A stretch of 64,000 bases of DNA from the NCBI RefSeq assembly GCF_046299575.1, contig NZ_JBKBHX010000001.1, positions 496,001-560,000 of the forward strand, given 5' to 3'. The position numbers and the translations under genes were made by a program. The notes beneath the pieces were generated by a model, which worked only from the letters and a program-made list of their open reading frames with translations, was not told the origin of the DNA and did no database searches. Source of the DNA: Thermaurantimonas sp046299575. GTDB taxonomy: Bacteria > Bacteroidota > Bacteroidia > Flavobacteriales > Schleiferiaceae. Shown one piece after another: positions 1-9,032 of the stretch (position 1 is the stretch's first letter; each line of letters begins with the position of its first letter).

Positions 1-1129
1 TTTTTCTAATCGTACCAACCCCTATCTCCAGCGCATTTCGAAGCCCTCTTTTTTTTAGGCCTTTGCTACTTTTATTGTTGTACTGTACATGAAGAAATTG
101 ATAAGAAGATAAATAGGGCAAAAAACCAACATCAACCATTACTACTGAAGAAGAACTCTCTCGGAACCAGCCAAGACCAGCGCTCATTGCAGGTGAAAAA
201 TGATATGTACCTCCAATACGTGAGCTAAAACGGGCAAACGTTGAATCTTGCCTAAATACCTGAAAATCTATACTTGTTCCGATCGGCGTATTAAATAAAA
301 AGGGAAAATCCCCGCGGAGGTGTAGAAACTGCTGAAGAGTAGCAGGTGCTCGCCATAGAACGGAGAGTTTTTCTGCACTTCCAAATAAATTATTGAGTGC
401 TAGCTGAGCTTCGCCTGTTAAAAAAGTACGTCGTTGATTATCAGAATTCAAACCAATAATCAGATCGCCGAATACAGACTGTTTTTGTTTTGTATATAAA
501 TAAAGAATACTTCCCTCCTTCGTGAAAAGAACCGATAAAGGTGCGGTAAATTCCAGAAAGCCAGTTGTGGTGATTCGTTCTAGTCCTTCATTTAATTTTT
601 TTTGATTGTACACCATCGGAAAGCGCAATCCTGAAATTCTTTTTAAGATAGTAATGTTTATCGATTTTTCAGCTTTTACAACTAGACTGTCAATCGCAAT
701 GCGAGGTCCTGAATCAACTTCAATTTTTATTACCGGGATATTTCTGTGGTAATACAAAATACTCGGAACTACACGTGCAAATGGATACCCCACATTACTA
801 CATTTTTGTATGACTTCTTGTGACTTACTTTTAAACTGTGCAATTGAAATTATCTCATTGGGAACAAACAACCGGCTTTCTTGTACTATTACTGTATCGC
901 TTAAGCGGATACCTGAACTTAGATAAAATACAGCACAAGTATCCAATTTAACTTCTTTTAATATATAAAAAGGATAGTCGTAATGCGTAAAAAGTGAGTC
1001 AACTTTTGAGCAAAATAAAGCTCTGTTGGAAAATTCAGTGCCGCTTATTTTTTTAAACACCTGGTAAGCAATCGGATCACTCGCCCAAACAAGGCAACAT
1101 GAGTCGGCAAGCAAAATTCGAAACAGCAT
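1..1129 (-). CDS. Omp85/BamA-TamA-like outer membrane protein (3' end outside window)
   Basis: I translated this frame by hand: it is open from an ATG at 1129 to the window edge (376 codons). After a short hydrophobic N-terminus (MLFRILLADSCCLVWAS, a possible signal peptide) come about 200 residues with POTRA-like character (ILKRISGLRFPMVYN followed by LNEGLERI and TGFLEF) and then alternating amphipathic strands beginning FGDLIIGLNSDNQRRTF, which resembles the start of an Omp85 barrel. Proteins of this type insert or export outer-membrane proteins. The gene starts 11 bases after the ung stop and so is probably cotranscribed with it. The barrel end lies outside the window, so BamA, TamA and patatin-type relatives cannot be told apart. 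Confidence 0.72.
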   Translation of the reverse strand, partial: MLFRILLADSCCLVWASDPIAYQVFKKISGTEFSNRALFCSKVDSLFTHYDYPFYILKEVKLDTCAVFYLSSGIRLSDTVIVQESRLFVPNEIISIAQFKSKSQEVIQKCSNVGYPFARVVPSILYYHRNIPVIKIEVDSGPRIAIDSLVVKAEKSINITILKRISGLRFPMVYNQKKLNEGLERITTTGFLEFTAPLSVLFTKEGSILYLYTKQKQSVFGDLIIGLNSDNQRRTFLTGEAQLALNNLFGSAEKLSVLWRAPATLQQFLHLRGDFPFLFNTPIGTSIDFQVFRQDSTFARFSSRIGGTYHFSPAMSAGLGWFRESSSSVVMVDVGFLPYLSSYQFLHVQYNNKSSKGLKKRGLRNALEIGVGTIRK

Positions 1130-1140
1130 GAAAGCTCCAA

Positions 1141-1905
1141 TCAGAGACTCCAATCAATGGGAATTTTTCCTTTTTCCGATAATAACGCATTAATTCTCGA
1201 AAAGTATTTACCGCCGAAAAATCCTTGATAAGCACTTAATGGCGAAGGATGTGCGCCCGTAATTACGAAATGATGCGCTGGGTCAATCAGAGCTAGTTTC
1301 TTTTTGGCATATGCACCCCAGAGTACGAAAATCACATTCTTTGTATTTCGTTGTACTGTTTTAATAACATGATCGGTGAAGATTTCCCAACCTCTATTAG
1401 CATGGCTACCTGGTTGACCTTGACGCACTGTCAATACGGCATTGAGCAGCATCACTCCTTGCTGCGCCCAGCCGGTTAAATCACCATTATTACCCCGATC
1501 AATTCCCAGATCATCTTTTAACTCTTTAAAAATATTGATTAAAGATGGAGGAAGTGGCACTCTTTTAGGCACAGAAAAACAGTAACCATGCGCTTGACCG
1601 GGAGCATGATAAGGGTCTTGTCCGAGAATTACAACCTTGACCTCTGTGGGTGGCAATTTCAGTGCATTGAATACGTTTTTCTTCTCTGGATAAATAGTGT
1701 ATTTCTTCCGCTCTTCGGCCACAAATTCAGCAAGTTTCTGGAAATATTCAGCTTGTATTACCTCATCGGTGAAATAGTCAGGATACAACTCTTGTAAGAT
1801 CTGTAAAGACGGGTTATTCACTTTCTGTTTGATGATTGCAAACAAAAGTACTATGTTTGTAGGTTGATTTAAGTAAGTAAATATTCGAATCACATGAAGC
1901 GCCAC
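1141..1905 (-). CDS. ung: uracil-DNA glycosylase, family 1
   Basis: Removes uracil from DNA as the first step of base-excision repair. The water-activating motif GQDPYH, the PPSL segment, and the HPSPLSA minor-groove loop are all present, and the protein ends PIDWSL as family members do. The longest frame starts with ATG at 1905, but its first 28 residues are hydrophobic and unlike Ung, and that start overlaps the divergent lipoprotein gene. A -7 element (TACTTTTG) at 1850-1843 lies inside it, so a GTG at 1821 (MNNPSLQILQELYP) is the more likely start, giving about 226 residues, close to the usual length. Confidence 0.95.
   Translation of the reverse strand: MALHVIRIFTYLNQPTNIVLLFAIIKQKVNNPSLQILQELYPDYFTDEVIQAEYFQKLAEFVAEERKKYTIYPEKKNVFNALKLPPTEVKVVILGQDPYHAPGQAHGYCFSVPKRVPLPPSLINIFKELKDDLGIDRGNNGDLTGWAQQGVMLLNAVLTVRQGQPGSHANRGWEIFTDHVIKTVQRNTKNVIFVLWGAYAKKKLALIDPAHHFVITGAHPSPLSAYQGFFGGKYFSRINALLSEKGKIPIDWSL
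1828..1859 (+). promoter_or_regulatory. Promoter of lipoprotein-barrel-lipA operon
   Basis: TTTG (1828-1831), 20 bases, then TATGTTTG (1852-1859): this is the TTG-N19/20-TAnnTTTG arrangement of the Bacteroidota primary sigma factor. The expected transcription start is about 28 bases before the ATG at 1894. Confidence 0.55.
1843..1850 (-). promoter_or_regulatory. Bacteroidota -7 element for ung
   Basis: TACTTTTG on the minus strand matches TAnnTTTG. It sits 22 bases upstream of the GTG at 1821 and supports that start. No convincing -33 TTG is visible. It lies directly beside the divergent promoter of the lipoprotein operon. Confidence 0.4.
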
Positions 1906-2019
1906 TTAGCCACTCTGATCGTAGTTTCAGCAGTACTTGTGCTCCTCTCCTCTTGCAGATCGAAAGAAAAATGTCCGGCATATTCACAAGTTACATTTAA
2001 ATCAGAAGCCAACGTGTGA
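1894..2019 (+). CDS. Small lipoprotein, 41 residues
   Basis: ATG at 1894 to TGA at 2017-2019 encodes 41 residues: MKRHLATLIV, a hydrophobic core, the lipobox LSSC (Cys21), then a charged, short mature part with a CPAYS motif. A predicted mature peptide of only about 21 residues tethered to a membrane is left after signal peptidase II cleavage. The stop overlaps the GTG start of the next gene (GTGA, 4 bases), so the two are probably translationally coupled. A good promoter lies just upstream. Function unknown. From memory, small lipoproteins with a Cys-Pro-x-Tyr motif recur in Bacteroidota, but I could not check this. Confidence 0.7.
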   Translation: MKRHLATLIVVSAVLVLLSSCRSKEKCPAYSQVTFKSEANV

Positions 2020-2765
2020 AATTACTCCGATGTACATCAGTCATTTTACTTGTATGGACAAGTATTACATCCGTCGCTCAGCAACCCAATAGTGCTGACT
2101 ACAAGAGATTGGTGTACGACAATGATTTTACAGTAGGTATTCAATTACACACACGAGGATATGGTATAAGTTTCAGGAGAAGTTTTTACCCCACGAATTT
2201 CAGAAAATATGGTTTTGAAGCCGATTTGGTTAATCTTCGACACGAGAAAGAGGTAAAATCTTTCGGCATTTTACCAGGTAATTCCAGGGGCTTCGTTCTG
2301 AATAAGATCAATAGTTTCTACGCACTGAGAGCAGGCTACTTTCACGAAAAAATTCTCTACGACCGATACGATCAAAATGGAATAATCGTATCATGGCTTA
2401 TAGCCGGAGGTGCTTCAATTGGCTTTTTAAAACCAGTGTACATCGAGGTAGAAAATCCTGAAACTACTTTCGGGCCGGATAAGATTTTAATCAGGCGCTA
2501 CAATCCTGTCGAACCTCAGCAAAATATCTTAGGACAAGCGAGCTTTTTTCAAGGCATTGGCGAAACGGCAATAGAACCTGGAATTTACCTTAAGTCATCC
2601 TTTATATTTGATTACTTCGGCACTGATGAAGTAATAAAAGCCATCGAAATCGGTATAATAGCTGATGTATTTCGGCGTCAGATACCAATTTTTTACGACT
2701 ACATAAACCCCTCATTCTTTTTTCAGTTATTTTTTAACGTTAATTTCGGTAAAAGATGGAATTGA
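2016..2765 (+). CDS. Predicted outer-membrane barrel protein of unknown function
   Basis: 249 residues from a GTG that overlaps the upstream lipoprotein stop. A signal peptide (MKLLRCTSVILLVWTSITSVAQ) is followed by repeated short amphipathic strands rich in Tyr, Phe and Gly, and the protein ends in an aromatic-rich strand (FFQLFFNVNFGKRWN), the pattern expected of an outer-membrane beta barrel. No catalytic motif is seen. It overlaps lipA by 10 bases. Being between a small lipoprotein and lipA suggests cotranscription, not a role in lipoate synthesis. Confidence 0.8.
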   Translation: MKLLRCTSVILLVWTSITSVAQQPNSADYKRLVYDNDFTVGIQLHTRGYGISFRRSFYPTNFRKYGFEADLVNLRHEKEVKSFGILPGNSRGFVLNKINSFYALRAGYFHEKILYDRYDQNGIIVSWLIAGGASIGFLKPVYIEVENPETTFGPDKILIRRYNPVEPQQNILGQASFFQGIGETAIEPGIYLKSSFIFDYFGTDEVIKAIEIGIIADVFRRQIPIFYDYINPSFFFQLFFNVNFGKRWN

Positions 2766-3658
2766 TAGAGGTTAGTGAATCTACCGCAACAGTTGATCAG
2801 AGTACAAGTAATGAAAAGATTCACAAGCCAAAATGGTTGCGCGTAAAGCTTCCCACTGGCGACCAATACAAAAAGGTCCGAAAACTGGTTGATAATTATA
2901 AACTTCACACCATTTGTGAAAGCGGAAACTGTCCGAACATGGGAGAGTGCTGGGGCGCCGGTACTGCAACATTCATGATTCTCGGAAATGTGTGTACAAG
3001 ATCATGCGGATTCTGTGCAGTAGCTACCGGCAGACCCGAACCAGTAGATTGGGATGAACCTGAGAGAGTAGCTCGCTCGGTGAAGCTCATGAGAGTAAAA
3101 CACGCCGTAATTACATCAGTAGATCGCGACGATCTACCAGATGGCGGTAGTATTATTTGGGCTGAAACCATTAGAGCCATCAGGCGAATAAGCCCCGGAA
3201 CCACAATGGAAACCCTAATACCAGATTTTAAAGGAGAAAAACGCAATATAGACCGCGTGATCGAAGCCGCACCCGAAATAATAAGCCATAACATGGAGAC
3301 CGTGCGTAGACTAACTCGAAAAGTTCGCATTCAAGCCCAGTACGATAGAAGCCTCGAAGTCTTAAGATACATCAAAGAGCAAGGCCAGAGAAGAACAAAA
3401 TCGGGCATTATGCTAGGGTTAGGTGAAACTATAGAAGAAGTATTGGAAACCATGCGCGACTTAAAGTCAGCCAATGTAGATGTAATCACCCTTGGCCAGT
3501 ACCTACAACCGACCAAAAAACACCTTCCGGTAGTTCGATTTGTGACCCCGGAAGAATTCGGTTTTCTGAAAGAAGAAGGCCTTAAAATGGGCTTTAGATA
3601 TGTTGAAAGCGGCCCATTGGTACGCTCATCGTATCACGCTGAAAAACATTTAGTATAA
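2756..3658 (+). CDS. lipA: lipoyl synthase
   Basis: Radical-SAM enzyme that inserts two sulfurs into protein-bound octanoyl groups to make the lipoyl cofactor of 2-oxoacid dehydrogenases and the glycine cleavage system. All six cluster cysteines are visible: the auxiliary cluster C54-x4-C59-x5-C65 and the radical-SAM C80-x3-C84-x2-C87, plus the C-terminal RSSYHA sequence that supplies the serine ligand. At 300 residues it has normal length. The ATG at 2756 overlaps the preceding gene by 10 bases. Confidence 0.97.
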   Translation: MELIEVSESTATVDQSTSNEKIHKPKWLRVKLPTGDQYKKVRKLVDNYKLHTICESGNCPNMGECWGAGTATFMILGNVCTRSCGFCAVATGRPEPVDWDEPERVARSVKLMRVKHAVITSVDRDDLPDGGSIIWAETIRAIRRISPGTTMETLIPDFKGEKRNIDRVIEAAPEIISHNMETVRRLTRKVRIQAQYDRSLEVLRYIKEQGQRRTKSGIMLGLGETIEEVLETMRDLKSANVDVITLGQYLQPTKKHLPVVRFVTPEEFGFLKEEGLKMGFRYVESGPLVRSSYHAEKHLV

Positions 3659-3683
3659 AACTTCTTAAAACGAAAAATTTTAA

Positions 3684-3691
3684 TATTTTTG
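3684..3691 (+). promoter_or_regulatory. Bacteroidota -7 element
   Basis: TATTTTTG matches TAnnTTTG 18 bases before the ATG at 3709. It favours that ATG over the GTG at 3703, which would leave almost no leader. No clear -33 TTG is seen. Confidence 0.42.
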
Positions 3692-3708
3692 AAAATCAAT
3701 TTGTGAAT

Positions 3709-6700
3709 ATGGAAAAAAACAACAGGGATATGAATAGAAGAATGTGGTTTGGTGCTCTTGTTGGAGCATTAATGATGGGTGGAATATTGATTATCAACGT
3801 GTATCATGATGCCGAAACGACCATCAAGTACCAGCCAAGAGTAAAAACTACAAGTTTTGACAATGCTTTGGGCGCTGCTCAATGGCTCCATCAGATTCGT
3901 GCTAACCAGATTACCGGTGAGGTAAATCCGGCCGATGAAATTCAAGCCATGCTTGAGCATCAAAAGTTTATGCAGCGTTCTACCTCTTTGGGCCTTACCT
4001 GGGTTGATATGGGCCCTGATAACATTGGTGGACGTACACGAGCCTTTTTGCAAGATAAAGATAACGCAAGCCTCATGTTTGCCGGGGGTGTGAGTGGAGG
4101 TCTCTATCGATCAACTAATGCAGGTGTTAGCTGGACTCCCGTCAACATTATGCAAGAAAATCTTGCCGTTGTATCTATATGCCAAACTGAAAACGGAAAC
4201 ATTTATTACGGTACCGGTGAGAGTATGTATTACTCACCCTTTGGTACAGGAGCCGGTGGTATTCTTGGTCAGGGGATTTTTAAATCCACAGATCGAGGAC
4301 TTACTTTTACACAGCTGCCATCGACTGTACCTACACCCAATAGTACCGGAGCTGACTGGGTTGCCGTGGGAGCAATGGTCCCCCTGAAAGGTTATCCCGA
4401 TGGAATATTAGTAGGAACAAACAGAGGGTTGAGATATTCAACCGATGGAGGCCAAACCTGGACAAATCCTATCTCAGGACCAACTGGAACAATTCGTTGC
4501 ACCGACTTATCGCAAGACAAAGATGGAGGAGTTTGGGCCAGCATCGGAATGCGGACTTTCTATTCACCTGACGGTATTAACAACTGGACTGAGATCTCAA
4601 AGCCCGCTAATCAAGCTGGCCCAAACGATCTCCCCGTAGATAATGGTGAGAGATCTATCGTAGCTGTATCTCCACAAGACCCAAACTATGTATATGTCAT
4701 CACTTGTGACGCCCAGCGCAATTTTCAGAGAGCGTACCGAAGCACAAATAAGGGACAAACCTGGACAGTTATTGGTCAACGGTCTACTACATTTAATCCC
4801 ATTGATCAGGGTCAATTTGCAATGATGCTCTCTGTGTCACCTGTTAATAGAGACAAAATTTTTGTAGGTGGCTTGCATTTGTGGGAGTGGTCTCTCACAG
4901 GCGGATGGGCTCAAATCTCTTCATCATTTAAGTCACCCAACAATCCTTATTACGTACACGTTGATCAACACAGACTGGTGGGTAATCGTCTGAACGGAAC
5001 AATCGTTTATGCTACCAATGACGGTGGTATCTTCCGCTCAACTAATGATGGCTTAACCTGGACAGAAGTAAATATTGGTTATATTACCACTCAATTCTAC
5101 TCTGTTTCTTACTCATTTGACGGCGAAGTAATGGGTGGTACACAAGATAATGGCACTATATACGTAAACTTAGAGGGAAACACACCTAAGTCAGGATTTA
5201 GAACTACAAGCATCGAATTCCGTGGTTCTAACCGCGATGGAGATGGCGGTTACACCGAGATTTCACAACTCGATAAACGCGTACAGTTTAAAGCAATGCA
5301 ATATGGTATTCTGGGTCGTTCAAACACTGGTGGTCTGACCTTCTTTGAATTCTATGATTTCCCGAAAATGGACCCCAATAATCAAAGTTCGACCTTAAGT
5401 CCATCCTTTGCTCCATTCGTAACTCCGTTTATGCTCTGGGAGAGTAGAAATGATCCTTTCAGCAGAGACTCTGTTTGGTTTGTAGCTAATCCTTCTGTGC
5501 TCTCATTAGGATTTGGACAAAACAAAAGAGACTTTTCAGGAGTACTTCCTAGACCGCAAGCATCGGCCATTTTTGTAGCAAATACCTTTAAGATCATAGT
5601 TGCCTTCGACACAATAAAGTCTAACGCTCAAGGCGTGCTCTCGAGCCCTTTAATCGAAAATGGAAACTTCAATGCACAAACAGGTGAGTTTACCGTACGC
5701 TTTAAGCAGGGCGTAACGCCTGAAGTTGTAGCCATGTGCAATGTACGCTACAACAATGGTTCAAAGCTTCAGATAGAATCAAAGACATTACAACAAAAGT
5801 TCACCTACACATTAACTCAGAATCTCGAGCCACTGGATTCGGTAAGAATTCAGGATCCAGTACAGTCGATGTTCTTTGTAGGATTGAATTCACAAGCTAA
5901 CCTTGTAGGCGGATTGTTTATGACACGTGGTGCTCTCGATTTTACAAAAACTCCTAATTGGGTGCGCCTTGCACACTTAGGAACTGGCACTCAGGTTTCA
6001 GCCTTAGCGGTTTCTAATGATGGGGATGTGCTTTTTGTAGGTACTAACAACGGCCAACTTATAAGATTCACAAATCTCAAAAATGCTCGCGACAGTGCAT
6101 CTGCCGACTTCGCTAATCCAAACCGAGTACTTGAGCAAACTACAATTCGCACCTTCCCCGGAAGATTCATTACTTCAATCGCTATTAACCCAAATAATCC
6201 AAATAGAGTAATTGTAACCCTTGGAAACTATGGGAACCAGGATTACATCTTCTACTCAAACAATGCACTATCTGCATCGCCTACTTTCGTAGCCAAAGGT
6301 GGAAACATGCCTAAGTTTCCGGTGTATGCCAGTGTAATAAACTTCCAAAACCCGAATCAGGTAATTGTGGGTACAGAATACGGTGTGTATTCAACTGCGG
6401 ATATTACTGCTACTAGCGTTGTTTGGACCCGTGAAAACGAAGGTATGGGTAATGTACCTGTATTTATGCTTCGTCAGCAGCAGGTGGGTATCGACAAGAA
6501 AACAGGAAATTGGCTCTCTGGTCGTATCTATGCAGGTACCCATGGCCGTGGTATGATGCGCACAGATATCTTAGCTACAATAAGTGTAAAAGAACCAAAT
6601 GAAGAATCAGTTAACCAACAAAAACAGTCACTATCGCTCTATCCCAACCCCGCGAACGGATATACCACTGTTGACTTAACTCTTCAACAGCCCACAACTG

Positions 6701-6882
6701 TGGAAATTTTGGCTAGAGACTTAACAGGTAAAACGGTGAAGAAGATACGCTTCGATCAAGTAAATCCTGAAGTTAAGTCGCTCAAAATTGACGTATCAGA
6801 TCTTAAAGCTGGGACATACATTGTTGAGCTCTACGCAAATGCCAAACTAAACGGCAGCTCGAAACTCGTAATTGTGAAATAA
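3709..6882 (+). CDS. Secreted Asp-box (sortilin/BNR-like) protein with T9SS type A sorting domain
   Basis: About 1057 residues. An N-terminal hydrophobic segment (FGALVGALMMGGILIINVY) acts as signal or anchor. The body has at least five Asp-box motifs of beta-propellers (YRSTNAGVSW, KSTDRGLTF, YSTDGGQTW, RSTNKGQTW, RSTNDGLTW), as in VPS10/sortilin-type and photosystem-stability-factor-like propellers. The C-terminus (LSLYPNPANGYTTVDL...) is a type A sorting domain, so the protein is expected to cross the outer membrane through the type IX system. ATG 3709 is preferred over GTG 3703. No catalytic signature is seen, and the substrate is unknown. Confidence 0.88.
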   Translation: MEKNNRDMNRRMWFGALVGALMMGGILIINVYHDAETTIKYQPRVKTTSFDNALGAAQWLHQIRANQITGEVNPADEIQAMLEHQKFMQRSTSLGLTWVDMGPDNIGGRTRAFLQDKDNASLMFAGGVSGGLYRSTNAGVSWTPVNIMQENLAVVSICQTENGNIYYGTGESMYYSPFGTGAGGILGQGIFKSTDRGLTFTQLPSTVPTPNSTGADWVAVGAMVPLKGYPDGILVGTNRGLRYSTDGGQTWTNPISGPTGTIRCTDLSQDKDGGVWASIGMRTFYSPDGINNWTEISKPANQAGPNDLPVDNGERSIVAVSPQDPNYVYVITCDAQRNFQRAYRSTNKGQTWTVIGQRSTTFNPIDQGQFAMMLSVSPVNRDKIFVGGLHLWEWSLTGGWAQISSSFKSPNNPYYVHVDQHRLVGNRLNGTIVYATNDGGIFRSTNDGLTWTEVNIGYITTQFYSVSYSFDGEVMGGTQDNGTIYVNLEGNTPKSGFRTTSIEFRGSNRDGDGGYTEISQLDKRVQFKAMQYGILGRSNTGGLTFFEFYDFPKMDPNNQSSTLSPSFAPFVTPFMLWESRNDPFSRDSVWFVANPSVLSLGFGQNKRDFSGVLPRPQASAIFVANTFKIIVAFDTIKSNAQGVLSSPLIENGNFNAQTGEFTVRFKQGVTPEVVAMCNVRYNNGSKLQIESKTLQQKFTYTLTQNLEPLDSVRIQDPVQSMFFVGLNSQANLVGGLFMTRGALDFTKTPNWVRLAHLGTGTQVSALAVSNDGDVLFVGTNNGQLIRFTNLKNARDSASADFANPNRVLEQTTIRTFPGRFITSIAINPNNPNRVIVTLGNYGNQDYIFYSNNALSASPTFVAKGGNMPKFPVYASVINFQNPNQVIVGTEYGVYSTADITATSVVWTRENEGMGNVPVFMLRQQQVGIDKKTGNWLSGRIYAGTHGRGMMRTDILATISVKEPNEESVNQQKQSLSLYPNPANGYTTVDLTLQQPTTVEILARDLTGKTVKKIRFDQVNPEVKSLKIDVSDLKAGTYIVELYANAKLNGSSKLVIVK

Positions 6883-6902
6883 CCTTATAAACAAAAACTT
6901 CA

Positions 6903-6932
6903 GAGCCGCTCCTACTTTTGGGGCGGCTTTTT
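6903..6932 (+). terminator. Rho-independent terminator after the Asp-box gene
   Basis: AGCCGCTCC / GGGGCGGCT stem (one T-G wobble), loop TACTTTT, then a T run. The loop plus the following G reads TACTTTTG (6913-6920), itself a TAnnTTTG match 27 bases before the next start codon. Confidence 0.8.
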
Positions 6933-6947
6933 TATTTATACAGCGTA

Positions 6948-7628
6948 ATGAAAACAATAGTTGTAACTGGCGGATCGAGAGGAATTGGGTTTGAAACCAT
7001 CCGTTACTTACTCAGTCATGGACATCGAGTACTCAATATTTCAAGAAATACTCCTGACTTCGATGAAGATTACTATAAGAAAGGCGTTTTTTTTCATCTA
7101 CCCTTTGATTTAAAAAATCCAGATACATTGGCTCTTGAGCGCACTTTTGATACATTAGGTACAATCGATGTAATCTTTAACAATGCCGGCTATTTGGTAA
7201 ACAAACCTTTTTTATTGCTTACCAAAGAAGACTTTTTGAATGTGTTTCAAATCAATGTTTTTTCGTTAGTACAAATTCTTCAAACGGCATTGAAATACTT
7301 AACACCAAATGCTCATATTGTGAATGTTAGTAGCATAGGAGGACTACATGGAAGCCAGAAATTTCCCGGTCTATCAGCATATTCATCGAGTAAAGGTGCC
7401 GTAACTGTCTTAACAGAATGTCTTCAGGCAGAATTTCAGGAAGGTGGTTTTACCTTTAACGGGCTTGCCTTTGGCGCTGTACAGACAGAGATGCTCAGCG
7501 AAGCTTTTCCTGGATATAAAGCACCTATAACAGCTGCTCAAATGGCTGAGTTTGTGAGTTGGTTTTTGCTGAACGGACAAAAGTATTTCAAAGGAAAAAT
7601 CTTACCGGTAAGTCTTTCGAATCCTTGA
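6948..7628 (+). CDS. Short-chain dehydrogenase/reductase
   Basis: 226 residues of the classical SDR type, NAD(P)-dependent. Visible motifs: cofactor loop TGGSRGIG (7-14), NNAG (78-81), Asn103, Ser128/129, and the catalytic YSSSK (Tyr145, Lys149). The substrate is not predictable. The frame can be extended upstream to 6918, but that would begin inside the preceding terminator hairpin, so the ATG at 6948 is chosen. The gene ends 10 bases from the convergent flippase-like gene with no terminator visible between. Confidence 0.92.
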   Translation: MKTIVVTGGSRGIGFETIRYLLSHGHRVLNISRNTPDFDEDYYKKGVFFHLPFDLKNPDTLALERTFDTLGTIDVIFNNAGYLVNKPFLLLTKEDFLNVFQINVFSLVQILQTALKYLTPNAHIVNVSSIGGLHGSQKFPGLSAYSSSKGAVTVLTECLQAEFQEGGFTFNGLAFGAVQTEMLSEAFPGYKAPITAAQMAEFVSWFLLNGQKYFKGKILPVSLSNP

Positions 7629-7638
7629 TGCTATCTTC

Positions 7639-8661
7639 TTAAAATTCTGTAACAACGGATCTTTTGCCTCTCCAAACATACATTCCAATCAGACTAATAA
7701 ATCCTGCCGCAAGAGTCATAATAAATTGACCTGTATGCACTAAAGTAGCAAAAGCCATTCCTGTATCAGCAGCTATACCGAGAATTCCCATACCTGTAAC
7801 CACAGCGTAATGATAGGATCCTATACCTGCAGGAGCAGGAACCAGCATGCCAAGGCCAGCTACAATCATTATGAAAAGTGAATCAGAGAGAGATAAATGC
7901 TCAGTAGCCGGTAAAGCATATACTACAATATGCACCATCAAATAATAGCAAAACCAGATAAAAACCGTATGTAAAATAAATGGAATTTGTTTTGGGGTAT
8001 TCATTACTGAGAAAATGCCTTCCCTAAACCCTGCCCAGAGTTCTCTAATTTTACTCATTACAGGCAGCGCTTTAAGTCTATTTCTAAAGGCAAAAACGAT
8101 CATTAAAACTATAATTAAACTTCCTAATACAATCCATTTGGGACTAAGCGAAGCTTCCTTTGGTGAAGCATCCGTCTTAAAAGTCTGATTGTAGAAAGCA
8201 ACTATTTTTCCAACATTAAATAACAAAGAAAGTAACAAACTCAATAAAAGCATTAACATATCGACCACGCGCTCAGCTACTACAGTGCCCACAAGGCGAT
8301 TTATTGGAACTTTAGTGGCCTGATGCAAAGCTGTACATCGAATTACTTCACCAGCACGAGGCATGGCTGCATTCGCTAAATATCCAATCGAAATGGAATG
8401 AATTGATTTCCAAACGGGCACACGATATCCCATCGGTTCGAGCAAGTAATTCCAACGGATTCCGCGTGATATAAAAGCGAAATAGCCTAAAATCATGCTT
8501 ATAATCACGTATTCATATCTGGCACTCAGCAGGTCATACCAAAGCTTTGTCAGATCGATATTTTTTAGAGCAAGAAACAGGAGGAATCCACCGATAGAGG
8601 CAAAAAGAAGAACCCTTAACGTTTGTTTGAAAATAGATAGAATTCGGTTCACAACGATCAA
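7639..8661 (-). CDS. Flippase-like / lysylphosphatidylglycerol-synthase-TM family membrane protein (UPF0104)
   Basis: About 340 residues with multiple hydrophobic spans and the family's features: SRGIRWNYLLEP after the second span, then GYLANAAMPRAGEVIRC, and GMLVPAPAGIGSYH near the end. Relatives include the membrane half of MprF and Bacteroidota 'flippase-like domain' proteins, but the lipid handled is not known. It begins 10 bases after panD (TTG 8661 or GTG 8652; the start is uncertain) and so is the last gene of the panC-panD operon, a context that does not by itself imply a role in pantothenate synthesis. Confidence 0.87.
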   Translation of the reverse strand: MIVVNRILSIFKQTLRVLLFASIGGFLLFLALKNIDLTKLWYDLLSARYEYVIISMILGYFAFISRGIRWNYLLEPMGYRVPVWKSIHSISIGYLANAAMPRAGEVIRCTALHQATKVPINRLVGTVVAERVVDMLMLLLSLLLSLLFNVGKIVAFYNQTFKTDASPKEASLSPKWIVLGSLIIVLMIVFAFRNRLKALPVMSKIRELWAGFREGIFSVMNTPKQIPFILHTVFIWFCYYLMVHIVVYALPATEHLSLSDSLFIMIVAGLGMLVPAPAGIGSYHYAVVTGMGILGIAADTGMAFATLVHTGQFIMTLAAGFISLIGMYVWRGKRSVVTEF

Positions 8662-8670
8662 AATACTTTG

Positions 8671-9021
8671 TTATCGGAGTCTGTTTGTCGTCTCGTCAGG
8701 GAAAATTATAACAGGCTTAAATTTTTTTGCTTCTTCAAAATCCATGATCCCATAAGAAATGATAATAATGATATCGTCTTTCTGAACCTTACGAGCTGCA
8801 GGTCCATTCAGCGTAACCTCACCACTTCCAGGCACACCCTTAATTACATACGTTTCTAATCGTTCTCCATTATTGATGTTTACGATTGATACTTTTTCGC
8901 CCTCAATGATATTGGCAGCCTTCATGAGTTCTTCGTCAATGGTAATGCTGCCAATGTAATTGAGATCTGCACCTGTAACGCGTACCCTATGTATCTTTGA
9001 TTTAACTACTTGTATTTGCAT
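8671..9021 (-). CDS. panD: aspartate 1-decarboxylase proenzyme
   Basis: Makes beta-alanine from aspartate for pantothenate synthesis. The self-cleavage site YIGSITID is present, with Gly24-Ser25 as the bond that yields the pyruvoyl group on the new alpha chain. Tyr58-region NGxR/E-type sequence (NINNGERLETY) and NGPAAR follow as in the family. At 116 residues it has normal length. It follows panC after 11 bases. Confidence 0.97.
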   Translation of the reverse strand: MQIQVVKSKIHRVRVTGADLNYIGSITIDEELMKAANIIEGEKVSIVNINNGERLETYVIKGVPGSGEVTLNGPAARKVQKDDIIIIISYGIMDFEEAKKFKPVIIFPDETTNRLR

Positions 9022-9032
9022 GGTGCAAAGTT

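Noticed and set aside
6918..6947. Ten-residue upstream extension of the short-chain dehydrogenase
   Set aside because: It begins inside the terminator hairpin of the previous gene.
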